Shown here: positions 38,316 to 47,700 of the stretch, piece by piece
How positions within the stretch are numbered: position 1 is the stretch's first letter
Layout of the letters: every line of letters starts with the position of its first letter
Assembly (NCBI GenBank): GCA_905182735.1
Contig: CAJJCT010000016.1
Coordinates: 1-64,000 of the forward strand
Length of the DNA: 64,000 nucleotides
Source: Candidatus Marivariicella framensis
GTDB taxonomy: Bacteria; Bacteroidota; Bacteroidia; Flavobacteriales; Flavobacteriaceae
Reading direction: 5' to 3'
The notes under the pieces: generated by a model
Database searches by the model: none
The model's input: only the letters and a program-made list of their open reading frames with translations
Told to the model about the DNA's origin: nothing
Position numbers and translations under genes: made by a program

Positions 38316-38975
38316 TTATTTTTTCATCACAGAAAGCATTCCACCATAAACATCATTTAAAGATGCTAAATTTGCAGAAAGTGATTCCATTTGTTTTTTT
38401 AACTGAGCTACATCTGCCTCCATTTGATCTCGAATAACAGTATCTTTTCCAGCTCTTGATTCAGTAGATTTAACCTGAACTGCATATAATTTATTCAACT
38501 CGTCTAATTGCGAAGCAGCTTTATCTAATTGCTCAGAGTATTGAGAAGATGATGATATAGCAGTTGAAGCAGGTTCTAATGCTTTAGCAGATGATTCTAA
38601 TTTTTTGATACTAGAAGTTAGGTTGTTCATAAGGCTTACATCTAACTTAGCTTCTTTCATTAGAGTGTCAATTTTAGAAGAAAGTCCCTCATCACCTGAT
38701 TTACCTGATGCTTTAACTGGACCTGCTCCATTAATTTTTTTTACAAACTCTTCATGTTCTTCTTTAATTTCTCCAGTATTTAAGGCTGATACAGCAAAAA
38801 TCAAAGCTTCAGTTCCTAACCCTATACCTAATACTAGTCCTCCTGTAATTGGTCCAATTTCAAGGTGGAGAATTTTAAAAAGGGCACCTACTATCACAAC
38901 AGCTCCTCCTAATCCGAATAACATATGCATTGCTACTTTACTTCTTAATCTTTTGTTTAACGCTTTATCATCCAT
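38316..38975 (-). CDS. gldL: gliding motility/type IX secretion motor protein GldL
   Basis: GldL is the cytoplasmic-membrane stator-like part of the T9SS motor. The 219-residue protein has two transmembrane helices (about 17-36 and 41-62) and a long coiled-coil cytoplasmic tail. Aligned by eye with Flavobacterium johnsoniae GldL, Lys34 in GALFKILH and Glu56 in GLGTEALIF correspond to the Lys27 and Glu49 needed for proton-driven rotation. The N-terminus (MDDKALNKRLRSK) is about seven residues longer than that protein. Confidence 0.96.
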   Translation of the reverse strand: MDDKALNKRLRSKVAMHMLFGLGGAVVIVGALFKILHLEIGPITGGLVLGIGLGTEALIFAVSALNTGEIKEEHEEFVKKINGAGPVKASGKSGDEGLSSKIDTLMKEAKLDVSLMNNLTSSIKKLESSAKALEPASTAISSSSQYSEQLDKAASQLDELNKLYAVQVKSTESRAGKDTVIRDQMEADVAQLKKQMESLSANLASLNDVYGGMLSVMKK

Positions 38976-39013
38976 TTTAATAATTATTTATTGTTAATAC
39001 TAAATATACTAAT

Positions 39014-40408
39014 TTATCTTATTTTAACCTTCGGTGTTCCCAAATAATCTTGAACTGTTCTAAACCCTATATAGCTTCTTGAAGTATCTGCATACTCAAA
39101 ATCCCTAGAGCTTACTCGTAAAAAATATGCAACATCTTTCCATGAGCCACCTCTTACCACTTTTCGTTGTTCTTCTTTCAATGACATATTTGGACTTAGT
39201 GATGCAACGTAATCATACGCTCCAGTATCATAAGATGAATTTGTCCATTCAGCAACATTTCCAGCCATATTATATAAATTGTAATCATTAGGAAGATATG
39301 ATTTAGCTTCTACTGTATAAACTGCTTGATCAACTGCATAATCTCCCCTAAGAGGTTTAAAATTTGCTAAAAAACATCCACGATCGTTCATTAAATAAGG
39401 CCCTCCCCACGGGTAGGTTCCTGAAGGAATACCACCACGTGCTGCATACTCCCATTCAGCCTCGGTAGGTAATCTAAAGTTACTAACCAATGGATCTCCT
39501 TTAGATTTTTGATAACTGTTTTTATAGTGGGTTCTCCAATTACAAAATGCCATTGCTTGTTTCCAAGAAATTCCAATAACTGGATAATCTTGGAATGCAG
39601 GATGTGAAAAATAATCGTTGTGCATTGGCTCATTATATGAATACATGAAATCTTTAATCCAAACTGTAGTATCAGGATATATTTGAACATCCTCATCTTT
39701 TATGAATGGTTTGCGATCAATAAATTGTTCTCGAGTTCTTTTTGACTCTCTTGCCGCTGCTTCAGCATCAAACCACTTATATTTATATCTAATTTTTTCA
39801 ACGTCTATTTTCATTTCACCATCATACCAATATTCTGGAGGCAAATAAAGCTCATCCATAACTTCTGCATAGGTTTGATCAGGATAATCTCCTGTTCCCC
39901 ATTCTATATCTTCATCCCAATTAAGTGGGCGACCAGAGTATGGGTCTGGCGAACCGTCACTTAAAGTATCTTGACCAGAATAATTTTCTAGCATATACTT
40001 TTGAAATTCATTTAATTTAGAAGTGTCTGCATCTTGAAAAGCCCATCTTCCTACCCCATCTTTATTATCAGGAGTTAATTCATCTTCAGCTGCCCTTCTG
40101 GCCATCATGGCAAGTGCAATAGAATCTTTTACCCAATAAACGAATTGTCTGTATTCACCATTAGTTATTTCAGTTTCATCCATATAAAAAGATGGAACAG
40201 TAACTGTCCTGGCTTGTGCATTTTGAAGTTGAGCAACATCTTCGTCAGACTTACCCATTATATAAGCACCACCCTCTATTAGTGTCATTCCAAAAGGTTT
40301 CTCAGGAAACCATTTTTTTTGTTTAACACCTACTAGTTCTCCCTTATCACGTTTACCACAACTTATTGCAGCTAGAACGATAACAATAATTAAAACAATT
40401 TTTTTCAT
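39014..40408 (-). CDS. gldK: gliding motility/type IX secretion lipoprotein GldK
   Basis: GldK is an outer-membrane lipoprotein that forms the T9SS ring with GldN. The 464-residue protein has a lipobox (LAAISC, Cys17) and a formylglycine-generating-enzyme/sulfatase-modifying-factor domain. Segments include EGGAYIMGKSDED, FYMDETEITNGEYRQF, NFRLPTEAEWEYAARGG, NLYNMAGNVAEWT and VVRGGSWKD. It begins the gldKLMN unit. A possible promoter on the minus strand is TTG (40474-40476) and TAATTTTG (40444-40451), 22 bp apart. Confidence 0.96.
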   Translation of the reverse strand: MKKIVLIIVIVLAAISCGKRDKGELVGVKQKKWFPEKPFGMTLIEGGAYIMGKSDEDVAQLQNAQARTVTVPSFYMDETEITNGEYRQFVYWVKDSIALAMMARRAAEDELTPDNKDGVGRWAFQDADTSKLNEFQKYMLENYSGQDTLSDGSPDPYSGRPLNWDEDIEWGTGDYPDQTYAEVMDELYLPPEYWYDGEMKIDVEKIRYKYKWFDAEAAARESKRTREQFIDRKPFIKDEDVQIYPDTTVWIKDFMYSYNEPMHNDYFSHPAFQDYPVIGISWKQAMAFCNWRTHYKNSYQKSKGDPLVSNFRLPTEAEWEYAARGGIPSGTYPWGGPYLMNDRGCFLANFKPLRGDYAVDQAVYTVEAKSYLPNDYNLYNMAGNVAEWTNSSYDTGAYDYVASLSPNMSLKEEQRKVVRGGSWKDVAYFLRVSSRDFEYADTSRSYIGFRTVQDYLGTPKVKIR

Positions 40409-40501
40409 AAGCTATTCAAGCTCTTTATTGTTCGATTTCTTTGCAAAATTATTATTTCATTGCAAAGTACCACCAAAACTGATGGTTTTTTTTTATTTTT
40501 T

Positions 40502-41650
40502 TTATCCTCGCTTTGATGCTTTCCACCATCGCTCAGGTAATTCATCATCACATGCAGCTTTATAATCTTGCTGTGTGCAAGGTAATAACGTTGATCTTTT
40601 TAATTTATTATCTATATAATTTTCATTTAACAATTCTACCCACCATCTTTTACTTGTTTCACTTTTGTGAAAAACTAATTCTCTATCTGATAAAGTTACA
40701 ATATACTTTATAAATCCTTCACTAATTGACACTGGATACTCATTAAATCTATTTGAATAACCTTCAATAAAATACCAAATTATTTGAGATAAGAGTTGAT
40801 GAAAAATAGGGCTACTTGGTAATTCAAATAAACCAAAACTCGTTACTCTATCACTAATACCAGAATAACGAGCAAGAGAGCAAATACTTCTACTATCTAT
40901 TCCATTAGGCTGACCCAAGACGTTTGTTCCTGTAGCTGTCCATGATAATGATTTCATGTCAATACCCACAATATCTGCATCCCTAAAATAGGGCTCAGTT
41001 TGAGTTATATCATCAAGAACTTTTCCAAGACGCATAGATTCAAAATATAATTTTTCCATTAAATTGAGTTCTTCTTGAGCAATGAAAAAACTTTGATAGC
41101 CTAAATTAGTGAAATTATGGAGATAATTAGGCTCCTCCATTATAATTTGACTCATATAAGACCTCCCTGATATCAACTCTTCATCTTGTGAAAAATCAAA
41201 TTGATTATCAATCGAAATAATGTTAGTTAATTGATTTTTTAATGAATATGACTTGTATATTGGGTAAATCATATCATGACTTCCTCCTATTAAAATTGGA
41301 ATAATATTGCTTTTATGTAATTCATAACAAATCTCTGTGATTGCAAAATAAGTGTCATTTACTCCATTACCATTGGGTAAATTTCCTAAATCTGCTATTT
41401 TGAAATTCCAATTACCTGGAAAAAGATTATAAAAAGCACTTCGAAATGAATCTAAGTCATAATCCAAAGTTGGAAAGAAAGCATTTCGATTTTCAGTAAT
41501 ACCAATTATTCCTATTTTAACTTCATCCAAAGATGGAAGTCCAGAGCTTTGAGTATGAATATCAATAGTCTTGCCAATAACTTGATCAGGAGCAAGAACC
41601 AAACTATTCATAGAAGCTTGAGAAACAGGATGAAGCGACTTTAAACTCAT
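40502..41650 (-). CDS. arginase-fold protein, probably catalytically impaired
   Basis: A 382-residue member of the arginase/formimidoylglutamase superfamily. Of the six manganese ligands, the His of GGSHDM (His125) and Asp148 and Asp152 in IDNQFD are kept, as is Asp231 in GIDMKS. The His of the usual DAHxD motif is Gln150 and the second Asp of the DxD motif is Lys233. A normal binuclear centre therefore seems impossible. It has an extra C-terminal tail of about 70 residues (ERWWKASKRG at the end). It overlaps the topA stop (TAATG) and precedes gldK, a neighbourhood common in flavobacteria. Confidence 0.88.
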   Translation of the reverse strand: MSLKSLHPVSQASMNSLVLAPDQVIGKTIDIHTQSSGLPSLDEVKIGIIGITENRNAFFPTLDYDLDSFRSAFYNLFPGNWNFKIADLGNLPNGNGVNDTYFAITEICYELHKSNIIPILIGGSHDMIYPIYKSYSLKNQLTNIISIDNQFDFSQDEELISGRSYMSQIIMEEPNYLHNFTNLGYQSFFIAQEELNLMEKLYFESMRLGKVLDDITQTEPYFRDADIVGIDMKSLSWTATGTNVLGQPNGIDSRSICSLARYSGISDRVTSFGLFELPSSPIFHQLLSQIIWYFIEGYSNRFNEYPVSISEGFIKYIVTLSDRELVFHKSETSKRWWVELLNENYIDNKLKRSTLLPCTQQDYKAACDDELPERWWKASKRG

Positions 41651-44127
41651 TATTTCTTTTTTGTAGTAACTTTTTTCTTTTTACTTTTTATTGCAGCAAT
41701 TCGATCCTGGGCTTCTTCGAGGGATATCTTTGAAGCATCAACAGTTTTAGGCAACTCTATTTTTAACTTCCCTTTTATTATATTGGATCTTCCCCATCTA
41801 GCTTTTTCTACTCTTATTCCTTCTTCAACCCAATTATTAATAATTTTATCCTTTTCCTTTTGTATTTTTTCCTCAATTAATTTTATAATATCAGAATCAT
41901 TTAAGTTGTCAAAATTATAATTTTTGTTAACATTAATAAATAAATTATTCCATTTTATAAAAGGACCAAAACGACCTTTTCCCTTAGTAACAGGCATTCC
42001 ATTATAATCATAAATTGGTGCATCAGCTTTTTTCTTTTCTTCAATAAGATCAACTGCTGTTTGATAATCAACTTCAGAAGCAATCACACCTTTAGTTAGT
42101 GACACAAACAATTTTCCGAATTTAACATATGGACCAAAACGACCATTGTTTACGGTAATTATTTCACCCTCATAATCTCCAAGATCTTTAGGTAACTGAA
42201 AAAGAACCAAAACTTCTTCTAAAGTGATAGTCTCTAATTTTTGATCAGGACTAAGACTAGCATATTGGGGCTTATCATCATCATCCATGTTTCCGATTTG
42301 GGCTAATGGCCCAAACTTTCCGAGCCTAACTTTAACAACTCTTCCATTTTGAGGATGATCTCCTAGTATTCTCTCCCCTGATTCACGTTGAGCGTTTTCC
42401 TTAACATGGTCAACTACATTATGAAATTCTGAATAAAAGGTTTTTAACATCCCTTTCCATTCCTGATTTCCATCAGCTATCCTATCAAAACTTTGCTCCA
42501 CTTCTGCTGTAAAATTATAATCTAAAATGTTTTTAAAATTATTTACCAAAAAGTCATTAACAATCTTACCAATATCTGTGGGTATAAGTTTTCCTTTGTT
42601 AGATCCAACTTTTTCAGAAAGAGTTTTCTCGATAACATTGTTTTCAATAAATGATAAGTGAGTATAATTTCTTTCCAAGCCTTCATCCAAGCCTTTAGAT
42701 ACATATCCTCTGTTTTGAACAGTTGAAATTGTTGGAGCATAAGTAGAAGGCCTGCCTATTCCCAATTCCTCTAACCTTTTAACAAGAGCTGCCTCTGAAA
42801 AACGAGCTGGTGGCCTTGAAAAGCGCTGCACACTGCGTAGTTCTTTCAAATCCAATCTTTCATCTTTTGATATTTGAGGTAAAATTCCTTGATCTTCTTC
42901 CAAATCATCATCAGTGCCTTCAAGATAAACTTTCAAAAACCCCTCAAAAAGCAATACCTCTCCGTTAGCGACAAATATTTCATTATAATTAGAAGACTTT
43001 ATTTTAAACTGTGTTCTTTCTAATTTTGCATCACTCATTTGAGAAGAGATAGTTCGTTTCCATATCAATTCATAAAGACGAATTTGATCAAAATCTCCTG
43101 CAGTAGTATTTTTACTTAAATCTGTGGGTCGAATTGCCTCATGTGCCTCTTGAGCTCCTTTGTTTTTGTTTTTATAATTCCTTGCCTGCACGAATTCTTC
43201 ACCATAACGACTTTTAATTTCATTGATTGCAGCACCCTGCGCCTCCTTTGACAAGTTTACACTATCAGTTCGCATATAAGTTATTAATCCAGATTCATAT
43301 AATCTTTGGGCAACAACCATAGTTTTAGTTACTGAGAAGTATAATTTTCTTGATGCTTCTTGCTGGAGAGTTGAAGTTGTAAAAGGAGCTGTTGGACTTT
43401 TCTTGCCAGGGTTTTTCTCAACAGAATCTATATGGTATTCACAATTCATATTGTTTTTCAAAAAAGTCAATGCACTCTCTTTGTTGTTAAGATTTTTTTG
43501 AAGTTGAGCTTTTATTTTTTTTCCGTCCTTGGTTACAAAAACTGCTTGAGATTTAAATAATCCTTTAGGATTAAATTCCTGAATCTCCCTTTCCTTTTCA
43601 ACTATTAATCTTACTGCTACTGATTGAACTCTACCTGCAGACAACCCTCCCTTTACTTTACTCCATAATACCGGAGAAAGTTCGTAACCTACAAGACGGT
43701 CTAAAATTCTTCTAGCTTGTTGGGCATTTACTAAATTTTCATCAATCAATCTTGGATTTTCAATTGCTTTTAAAATTGCACTTTTTGTTATTTCATGAAA
43801 GACAATTCTTTTTGTGTTGTTTATGTCTAAATTTAATTGTTGTAATAAATGCCATGCTATAGCCTCCCCTTCTCTATCCTCATCCGAAGCTAGCCAAACT
43901 GTTGTTGCCTTTTTGGCGAGACTTTTTAATTCTCTAACAACTTTCTTTTTGTCTTCTGTGACTATATACTTAGGGGAAAAATCTGATTCAACGGCAACAC
44001 CTAATTCATTTGAAGGTAGATCAGCAATATGACCAAAACTTGATGCAACTTTAAATTCCTTACCTAGAAACTTTTCTATAGTTTTTGCTTTTGCAGGAGA
44101 TTCTACAATAACTAAATTTTTGGCCAT
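41650..44127 (-). CDS. topA: DNA topoisomerase I
   Basis: Type IA topoisomerase, 825 residues from the ATG at 44127 (MAKNLVIVESPAKAKTIEKFLG). The frame is open for 16 more codons upstream, but those would cover the promoter, so the inner ATG is preferred. Features are the TOPRIM domain with ASDEDREGEAIAWHL, the active-site tyrosine in LITYMRTDSVNLS, and GIGRPSTYAPTI. Instead of zinc fingers, several C-terminal repeats of about 70 residues have KFGPYVKFG-type segments (NGRFGPYVKFG, KGRFGPFIKWN). Its stop overlaps the arginase-like gene start. Confidence 0.97.
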   Translation of the reverse strand: MAKNLVIVESPAKAKTIEKFLGKEFKVASSFGHIADLPSNELGVAVESDFSPKYIVTEDKKKVVRELKSLAKKATTVWLASDEDREGEAIAWHLLQQLNLDINNTKRIVFHEITKSAILKAIENPRLIDENLVNAQQARRILDRLVGYELSPVLWSKVKGGLSAGRVQSVAVRLIVEKEREIQEFNPKGLFKSQAVFVTKDGKKIKAQLQKNLNNKESALTFLKNNMNCEYHIDSVEKNPGKKSPTAPFTTSTLQQEASRKLYFSVTKTMVVAQRLYESGLITYMRTDSVNLSKEAQGAAINEIKSRYGEEFVQARNYKNKNKGAQEAHEAIRPTDLSKNTTAGDFDQIRLYELIWKRTISSQMSDAKLERTQFKIKSSNYNEIFVANGEVLLFEGFLKVYLEGTDDDLEEDQGILPQISKDERLDLKELRSVQRFSRPPARFSEAALVKRLEELGIGRPSTYAPTISTVQNRGYVSKGLDEGLERNYTHLSFIENNVIEKTLSEKVGSNKGKLIPTDIGKIVNDFLVNNFKNILDYNFTAEVEQSFDRIADGNQEWKGMLKTFYSEFHNVVDHVKENAQRESGERILGDHPQNGRVVKVRLGKFGPLAQIGNMDDDDKPQYASLSPDQKLETITLEEVLVLFQLPKDLGDYEGEIITVNNGRFGPYVKFGKLFVSLTKGVIASEVDYQTAVDLIEEKKKADAPIYDYNGMPVTKGKGRFGPFIKWNNLFINVNKNYNFDNLNDSDIIKLIEEKIQKEKDKIINNWVEEGIRVEKARWGRSNIIKGKLKIELPKTVDASKISLEEAQDRIAAIKSKKKKVTTKKK

Positions 44128-44146
44128 GGGATTCAAATTTTGAGAA

Positions 44147-44175
44147 CAAAAGTATATAGTTTTTTTTATTATCAA
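44147..44175 (-). promoter_or_regulatory. promoter of topA
   Basis: On the minus strand TTG (44173-44175) and TACTTTTG (44147-44154) are separated by 18 bp, matching the Bacteroidota pattern. The -7 box is 20 bp before the preferred topA ATG and supports that start over the upstream one. Confidence 0.7.
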
Positions 44176-44306
44176 TTTAATTATTCAATAAAAGAGATTT
44201 TTTTTAATCAAATTATTAAAGGTTTCATAAAATAAAAGAAGATTAGAAAATTTTGAAATTGTTTTTTTTGAATTTATTTTTATATGACAAAATGACATAA
44301 AATCAT

Positions 44307-44314
44307 TATATTTG
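44307..44314 (+). promoter_or_regulatory. -7 box for the miaB operon
   Basis: TATATTTG is an exact -7 match and would give a leader of about 80 bases before the miaB start. The leader contains TTTGGTGGGAACT (44343-44355), complementary to parts of the early coding sequence (44469-44487). Confidence 0.55.
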
Positions 44315-44401
44315 TGGTTGAATTGAGACTGGGATAAAGTGATTTGGTGGGAACTAATAATTAAAATTTTTCACACCACACTTCTCACAAAAAGAAATTA
44401 G

Positions 44402-45910
44402 ATGAAAGGATTAACTACAAAGGAACTAAAGAGAAACCCAAACCAATACAATGGTGAAGTGTTAGAATCCCACCAAAGTTCCCACCATACAAATTCATCT
44501 CAATCATCTAAGGATAAGGTGGTTACGAAAAGTAAGAGGTTCTATATAGAAAGCTACGGATGTCAGATGAACTTTTCTGACAGTGAAATTGTTGCCTCAA
44601 TTTTACAAAATGAAGGCTATTCTATAACTAATTTGATTAATGATGCTGACCTTATACTCGTAAACACATGTTCAATTAGAGAAAAAGCTGAATTGACGGT
44701 TAGAAAACGATTGGAATTTTTTCAATCAATAAAAAAAAATAATAAAAGCTTAAAAGTTGGTGTTTTAGGCTGCATGGCTGAAAGACTTAAGCACAAGTTT
44801 TTAGAGGAGGAGAAAATAGTAGATATGGTTGTAGGTCCTGACGCATACAAAGATATTCCAAATCTATTAGAAGAAGTAGCTGATGAAAAAAAAGCAATTA
44901 ACATAATTCTTTCAAAAGACGAAACTTATGGTGACATTTCACCTGTTCGTCTAAGCTCAAATGGAGTTTCTGCCTTTGTTTCAATAACAAGAGGCTGTGA
45001 CAACATGTGTACTTTTTGTGTAGTTCCATTTACCCGGGGACGCGAGAGAAGTAGAGACCCAAAAAGTATTCTTGAAGAAATAGATGATTTAGTAATTAAA
45101 AATTATAAAGAAATAACACTCTTAGGTCAAAACGTGGATAGTTATTTATGGTATGGTGGTGGAATGAAAAAAGATTTTTTAAAATCAAGTGAATTACAGC
45201 AAAAAACCTCTATCAATTTTGCGAAATTATTAAATTTAGTAGCTGAAAATTATCCAAAAGTTAGAATTCGTTTTTCAACATCAAATCCACAAGACATGTC
45301 CGTTGATGTTCTTCATATAATGGCTAAGCATAATAATATATGTAAACATATTCACCTTCCAGTTCAGTCAGGAAGTAATACTGTTCTAAAGAAAATGAAT
45401 CGCTTACATACTAGAGAACAATATTTTAACCTCATAGATAATATTCGTGAAATAATCCCTAATTGTGGCATTTCTCAGGATATGATTGCTGGTTTTCCAA
45501 CAGAAACAGAAAAAGATCATACTGACACCCTATCTCTAATGGATTATGTGAAATATGATTTTGGCTTTATGTTTTCATATTCAGAACGTCCCGGAACTTT
45601 AGCTGCCAGAAAAACAATAAACGATATACCTGAGAAAATAAAAAAAAGACGACTTCAAGAAATAATATCTCTTCAACTAAAACATAGTAAATTCAGAACA
45701 CAGCAATATGTCAATAAAGCTTTATGTGTTCTAGTTGAAAAAGAATCTAAAAAAAGTAATTTAGAATGGAGCGGAAGAACAACCCAAAACACGGTAGTTG
45801 TTTTTCCCAAGGAAAATTACAACATTGGAGATTTTGTTGATGTTAAAATTGAAAGCGTAACTTCAGCAACCCTTAAAGGCTATGCTGTTGATTATTCAAA
45901 AGCAATATAG
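44402..45910 (+). CDS. miaB: tRNA methylthiotransferase MiaB
   Basis: MiaB adds the methylthio group to i6A37 in tRNAs. The 502-residue protein has the UPF0004 domain with ESYGCQMNFSDSE and further cluster cysteines in NTCSIREKA and LGCMAER. The radical-SAM motif is RGCDNMCTFCVVPFTRGRERS, and a C-terminal TRAM domain ends the protein. The first about 47 residues are polar and poorly conserved-looking; no later ATG exists before the catalytic domain, so I keep this start. The next gene begins 3 bp after its stop. Confidence 0.96.
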   Translation: MKGLTTKELKRNPNQYNGEVLESHQSSHHTNSSQSSKDKVVTKSKRFYIESYGCQMNFSDSEIVASILQNEGYSITNLINDADLILVNTCSIREKAELTVRKRLEFFQSIKKNNKSLKVGVLGCMAERLKHKFLEEEKIVDMVVGPDAYKDIPNLLEEVADEKKAINIILSKDETYGDISPVRLSSNGVSAFVSITRGCDNMCTFCVVPFTRGRERSRDPKSILEEIDDLVIKNYKEITLLGQNVDSYLWYGGGMKKDFLKSSELQQKTSINFAKLLNLVAENYPKVRIRFSTSNPQDMSVDVLHIMAKHNNICKHIHLPVQSGSNTVLKKMNRLHTREQYFNLIDNIREIIPNCGISQDMIAGFPTETEKDHTDTLSLMDYVKYDFGFMFSYSERPGTLAARKTINDIPEKIKKRRLQEIISLQLKHSKFRTQQYVNKALCVLVEKESKKSNLEWSGRTTQNTVVVFPKENYNIGDFVDVKIESVTSATLKGYAVDYSKAI

Positions 45911-45913
45911 TAT

Positions 45914-47185
45914 ATGGAAATTTTACAATCAATTAAGCAACGGTTTGGAATTATTGGAAATAATGAAGGATTAAATAGATCTCTAGAAAAGGCATTAAGG
46001 GTTTCAGCTACTGACATCTCAGTTTTAGTGACCGGAGAAAGTGGAGTTGGAAAAGAAAGTATTCCGAAAATAATTCATCAAAATTCGCCAAGAAAGCACT
46101 TTAAATATATAGCTGTAAATTGTGGAGCAATTCCAGACGGAACAATAGATAGTGAGCTTTTTGGTCACGAAAAAGGAGCTTTTACAGGCGCCACATCTAA
46201 TCGAAGTGGATACTTTGAAGTTGCAGATGGAGGGACAATTTTTTTAGATGAAATAGGAGAATTACCCCTACAAACTCAAGTTAGACTTTTAAGGGTGTTA
46301 GAAAATGGTGAATTTATTAAAGTAGGTTCTTCTAGGGTCCAAAAAACAAACGTAAGGATAGTGGCTGCGACAAATTTAAAAATGGATGAAGCTATTGCAA
46401 AAGAGAAATTTAGAGAAGACTTGTATTACCGGCTTAGTACTGTTGAAATTAACTTACCTCCTCTTCGGGAAAGAAAAGAAGATATCCCTTTATTGTTTAG
46501 GAAATTTGCGGCAGACTTTGCTCAAAAATATAAAATGCCGACACTAAGACTAGATGAGGGTGCACAAAAAATATTACAAAATTATTATTGGAATGGAAAT
46601 ATTCGACAACTAAGAAATGTTGCTGAACAACTTTCTGTTTTAGAGAAAGATCGTCTTCTGTCATCAAGTACTTTAAATAATTATTTACCAAAAAGCCTAA
46701 ATCGACTACCTGCTTTAATTGAAAGAAAAAAATCAAATTCAGATTTTTCATCTGAAAGAGAGATTTTATACAAAGTTTTATTTGACATGAAGGGAGACTT
46801 AAATGATTTGAAAAAACTGACATTAGAACTAATGCAAAGTGGAAATTCTTCAGAGACTCAAGAAAAAAATCATAATTTAATTCAAAAAATATATCAAAAC
46901 GAAGATGACAAATCAGATTTAAAAACTATTGAAAATCATTCAGTTAATCTTGAGGACTCAAACAATATTGAAAAAAACTCTGTGAACGAACTAAAATACG
47001 ATTATGCTGAAACGGTTATTGAGGAGGAACCTCTATCTTTACTTGAAAGAGAAATAGAGATGATTAAAAAAGCTTTAATTCGAAGTAAAGGAAAACGAAA
47101 AAATGCTGCAAAAGAGCTTGGTATTTCTGAACGAACTTTATACAGAAAAATAAAACAACACAATCTTAATGAATTGGAAGAATAA
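45914..47185 (+). CDS. sigma-54-interacting transcriptional activator without receiver domain
   Basis: A 423-residue AAA+ regulator. Walker A is GESGVGKE (41-48), the sigma-54 contact loop GAFTGA is at 88-93, Walker B is GGTIFLDEIGELP, and the R-finger region is EKFREDLYYRLS. There is no N-terminal response-receiver or GAF domain, so input must come from elsewhere. Between the AAA+ part and a C-terminal Fis-type HTH (KNAAKELGISERTLYRKIK, about 390-418) is a low-complexity acidic linker. It follows miaB by 3 bp and overlaps lptE by 17 bp, linking it to envelope genes. Confidence 0.94.
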   Translation: MEILQSIKQRFGIIGNNEGLNRSLEKALRVSATDISVLVTGESGVGKESIPKIIHQNSPRKHFKYIAVNCGAIPDGTIDSELFGHEKGAFTGATSNRSGYFEVADGGTIFLDEIGELPLQTQVRLLRVLENGEFIKVGSSRVQKTNVRIVAATNLKMDEAIAKEKFREDLYYRLSTVEINLPPLRERKEDIPLLFRKFAADFAQKYKMPTLRLDEGAQKILQNYYWNGNIRQLRNVAEQLSVLEKDRLLSSSTLNNYLPKSLNRLPALIERKKSNSDFSSEREILYKVLFDMKGDLNDLKKLTLELMQSGNSSETQEKNHNLIQKIYQNEDDKSDLKTIENHSVNLEDSNNIEKNSVNELKYDYAETVIEEEPLSLLEREIEMIKKALIRSKGKRKNAAKELGISERTLYRKIKQHNLNELEE

Positions 47186-47696
47186 TTTATACTTTTTTTT
47201 AATATTATTGATTTTTTCTATCTTAAATGGATGTAAATTTTATTCATTTACTGGTGCTTCAATTCCAGCTGGAACTAAAACATTTCAAGTTAATTTTTTT
47301 GAAAACTTAGCTGGTAATCGTCCTGGGTCTATCGTTGAACCTGGATTAGATCAAGAATTTACAATAGCACTTCAAGATCTTTTTTTAAATCAAACTAATT
47401 TATCCATAGTTAATAAAGGAGGAGACCTTTTATACGAAGGGGAAATAGTAGAATTCAGTGTAACGCCAATGTCAGCTACTTCTCAGATAAAAGCTGCACA
47501 AAACAGACTAACAATGGAAATAAATCTTAGATACTTCAATAAAAAAAATAAAGATGATGATTTTGAAAAAAGATTTTCTCATTTCTATGACTTTTCAGCT
47601 AATCAGCAAGTTTATGATGTAAGAGATATAGCTCTTGACGAAATATTTGAGAGAATAACTCAAAATATTTTTAATGAAACACTAGCAAAGTGGTAA
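47169..47696 (+). CDS. lptE: LPS-assembly lipoprotein LptE, Bacteroidota type
   Basis: LptE plugs the LptD barrel that inserts lipopolysaccharide into the outer membrane. The 175-residue protein has a signal with lipobox ILNGC and a typical Bacteroidota LptE core: YSFTGASIPAGTKTFQVNFFEN, then LEQEFTIALQ-like LDQEFTIALQDLFLNQTNL and VTPMSATSQIKAAQNRLTMEINLRY. The start lies within the 3' end of the sigma-54 activator gene (17-bp overlap), and a TPR-like gene follows after 4 bp. Confidence 0.92.
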   Translation: MNWKNNLYFFLILLIFSILNGCKFYSFTGASIPAGTKTFQVNFFENLAGNRPGSIVEPGLDQEFTIALQDLFLNQTNLSIVNKGGDLLYEGEIVEFSVTPMSATSQIKAAQNRLTMEINLRYFNKKNKDDDFEKRFSHFYDFSANQQVYDVRDIALDEIFERITQNIFNETLAKW

Positions 47697-47700
47697 GAAT

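Noticed and set aside
38605-38997. 130-residue plus-strand frame opposite gldL
   Set aside because: Antisense shadow of a clear gldL gene; its Pro/Ser/Ile-rich composition is typical of a reversed frame.
40464-40500. Hairpin ACCA..TGGT followed by a long T-tract
   Set aside because: The T-tract follows on the plus strand, where no gene precedes it; for the leftward genes the order is wrong for an intrinsic terminator.
44315-44352. Series of TGG/TGGG words in the miaB leader resembling MraZ boxes
   Set aside because: Spacing is irregular and no mraZ or division cluster is nearby.
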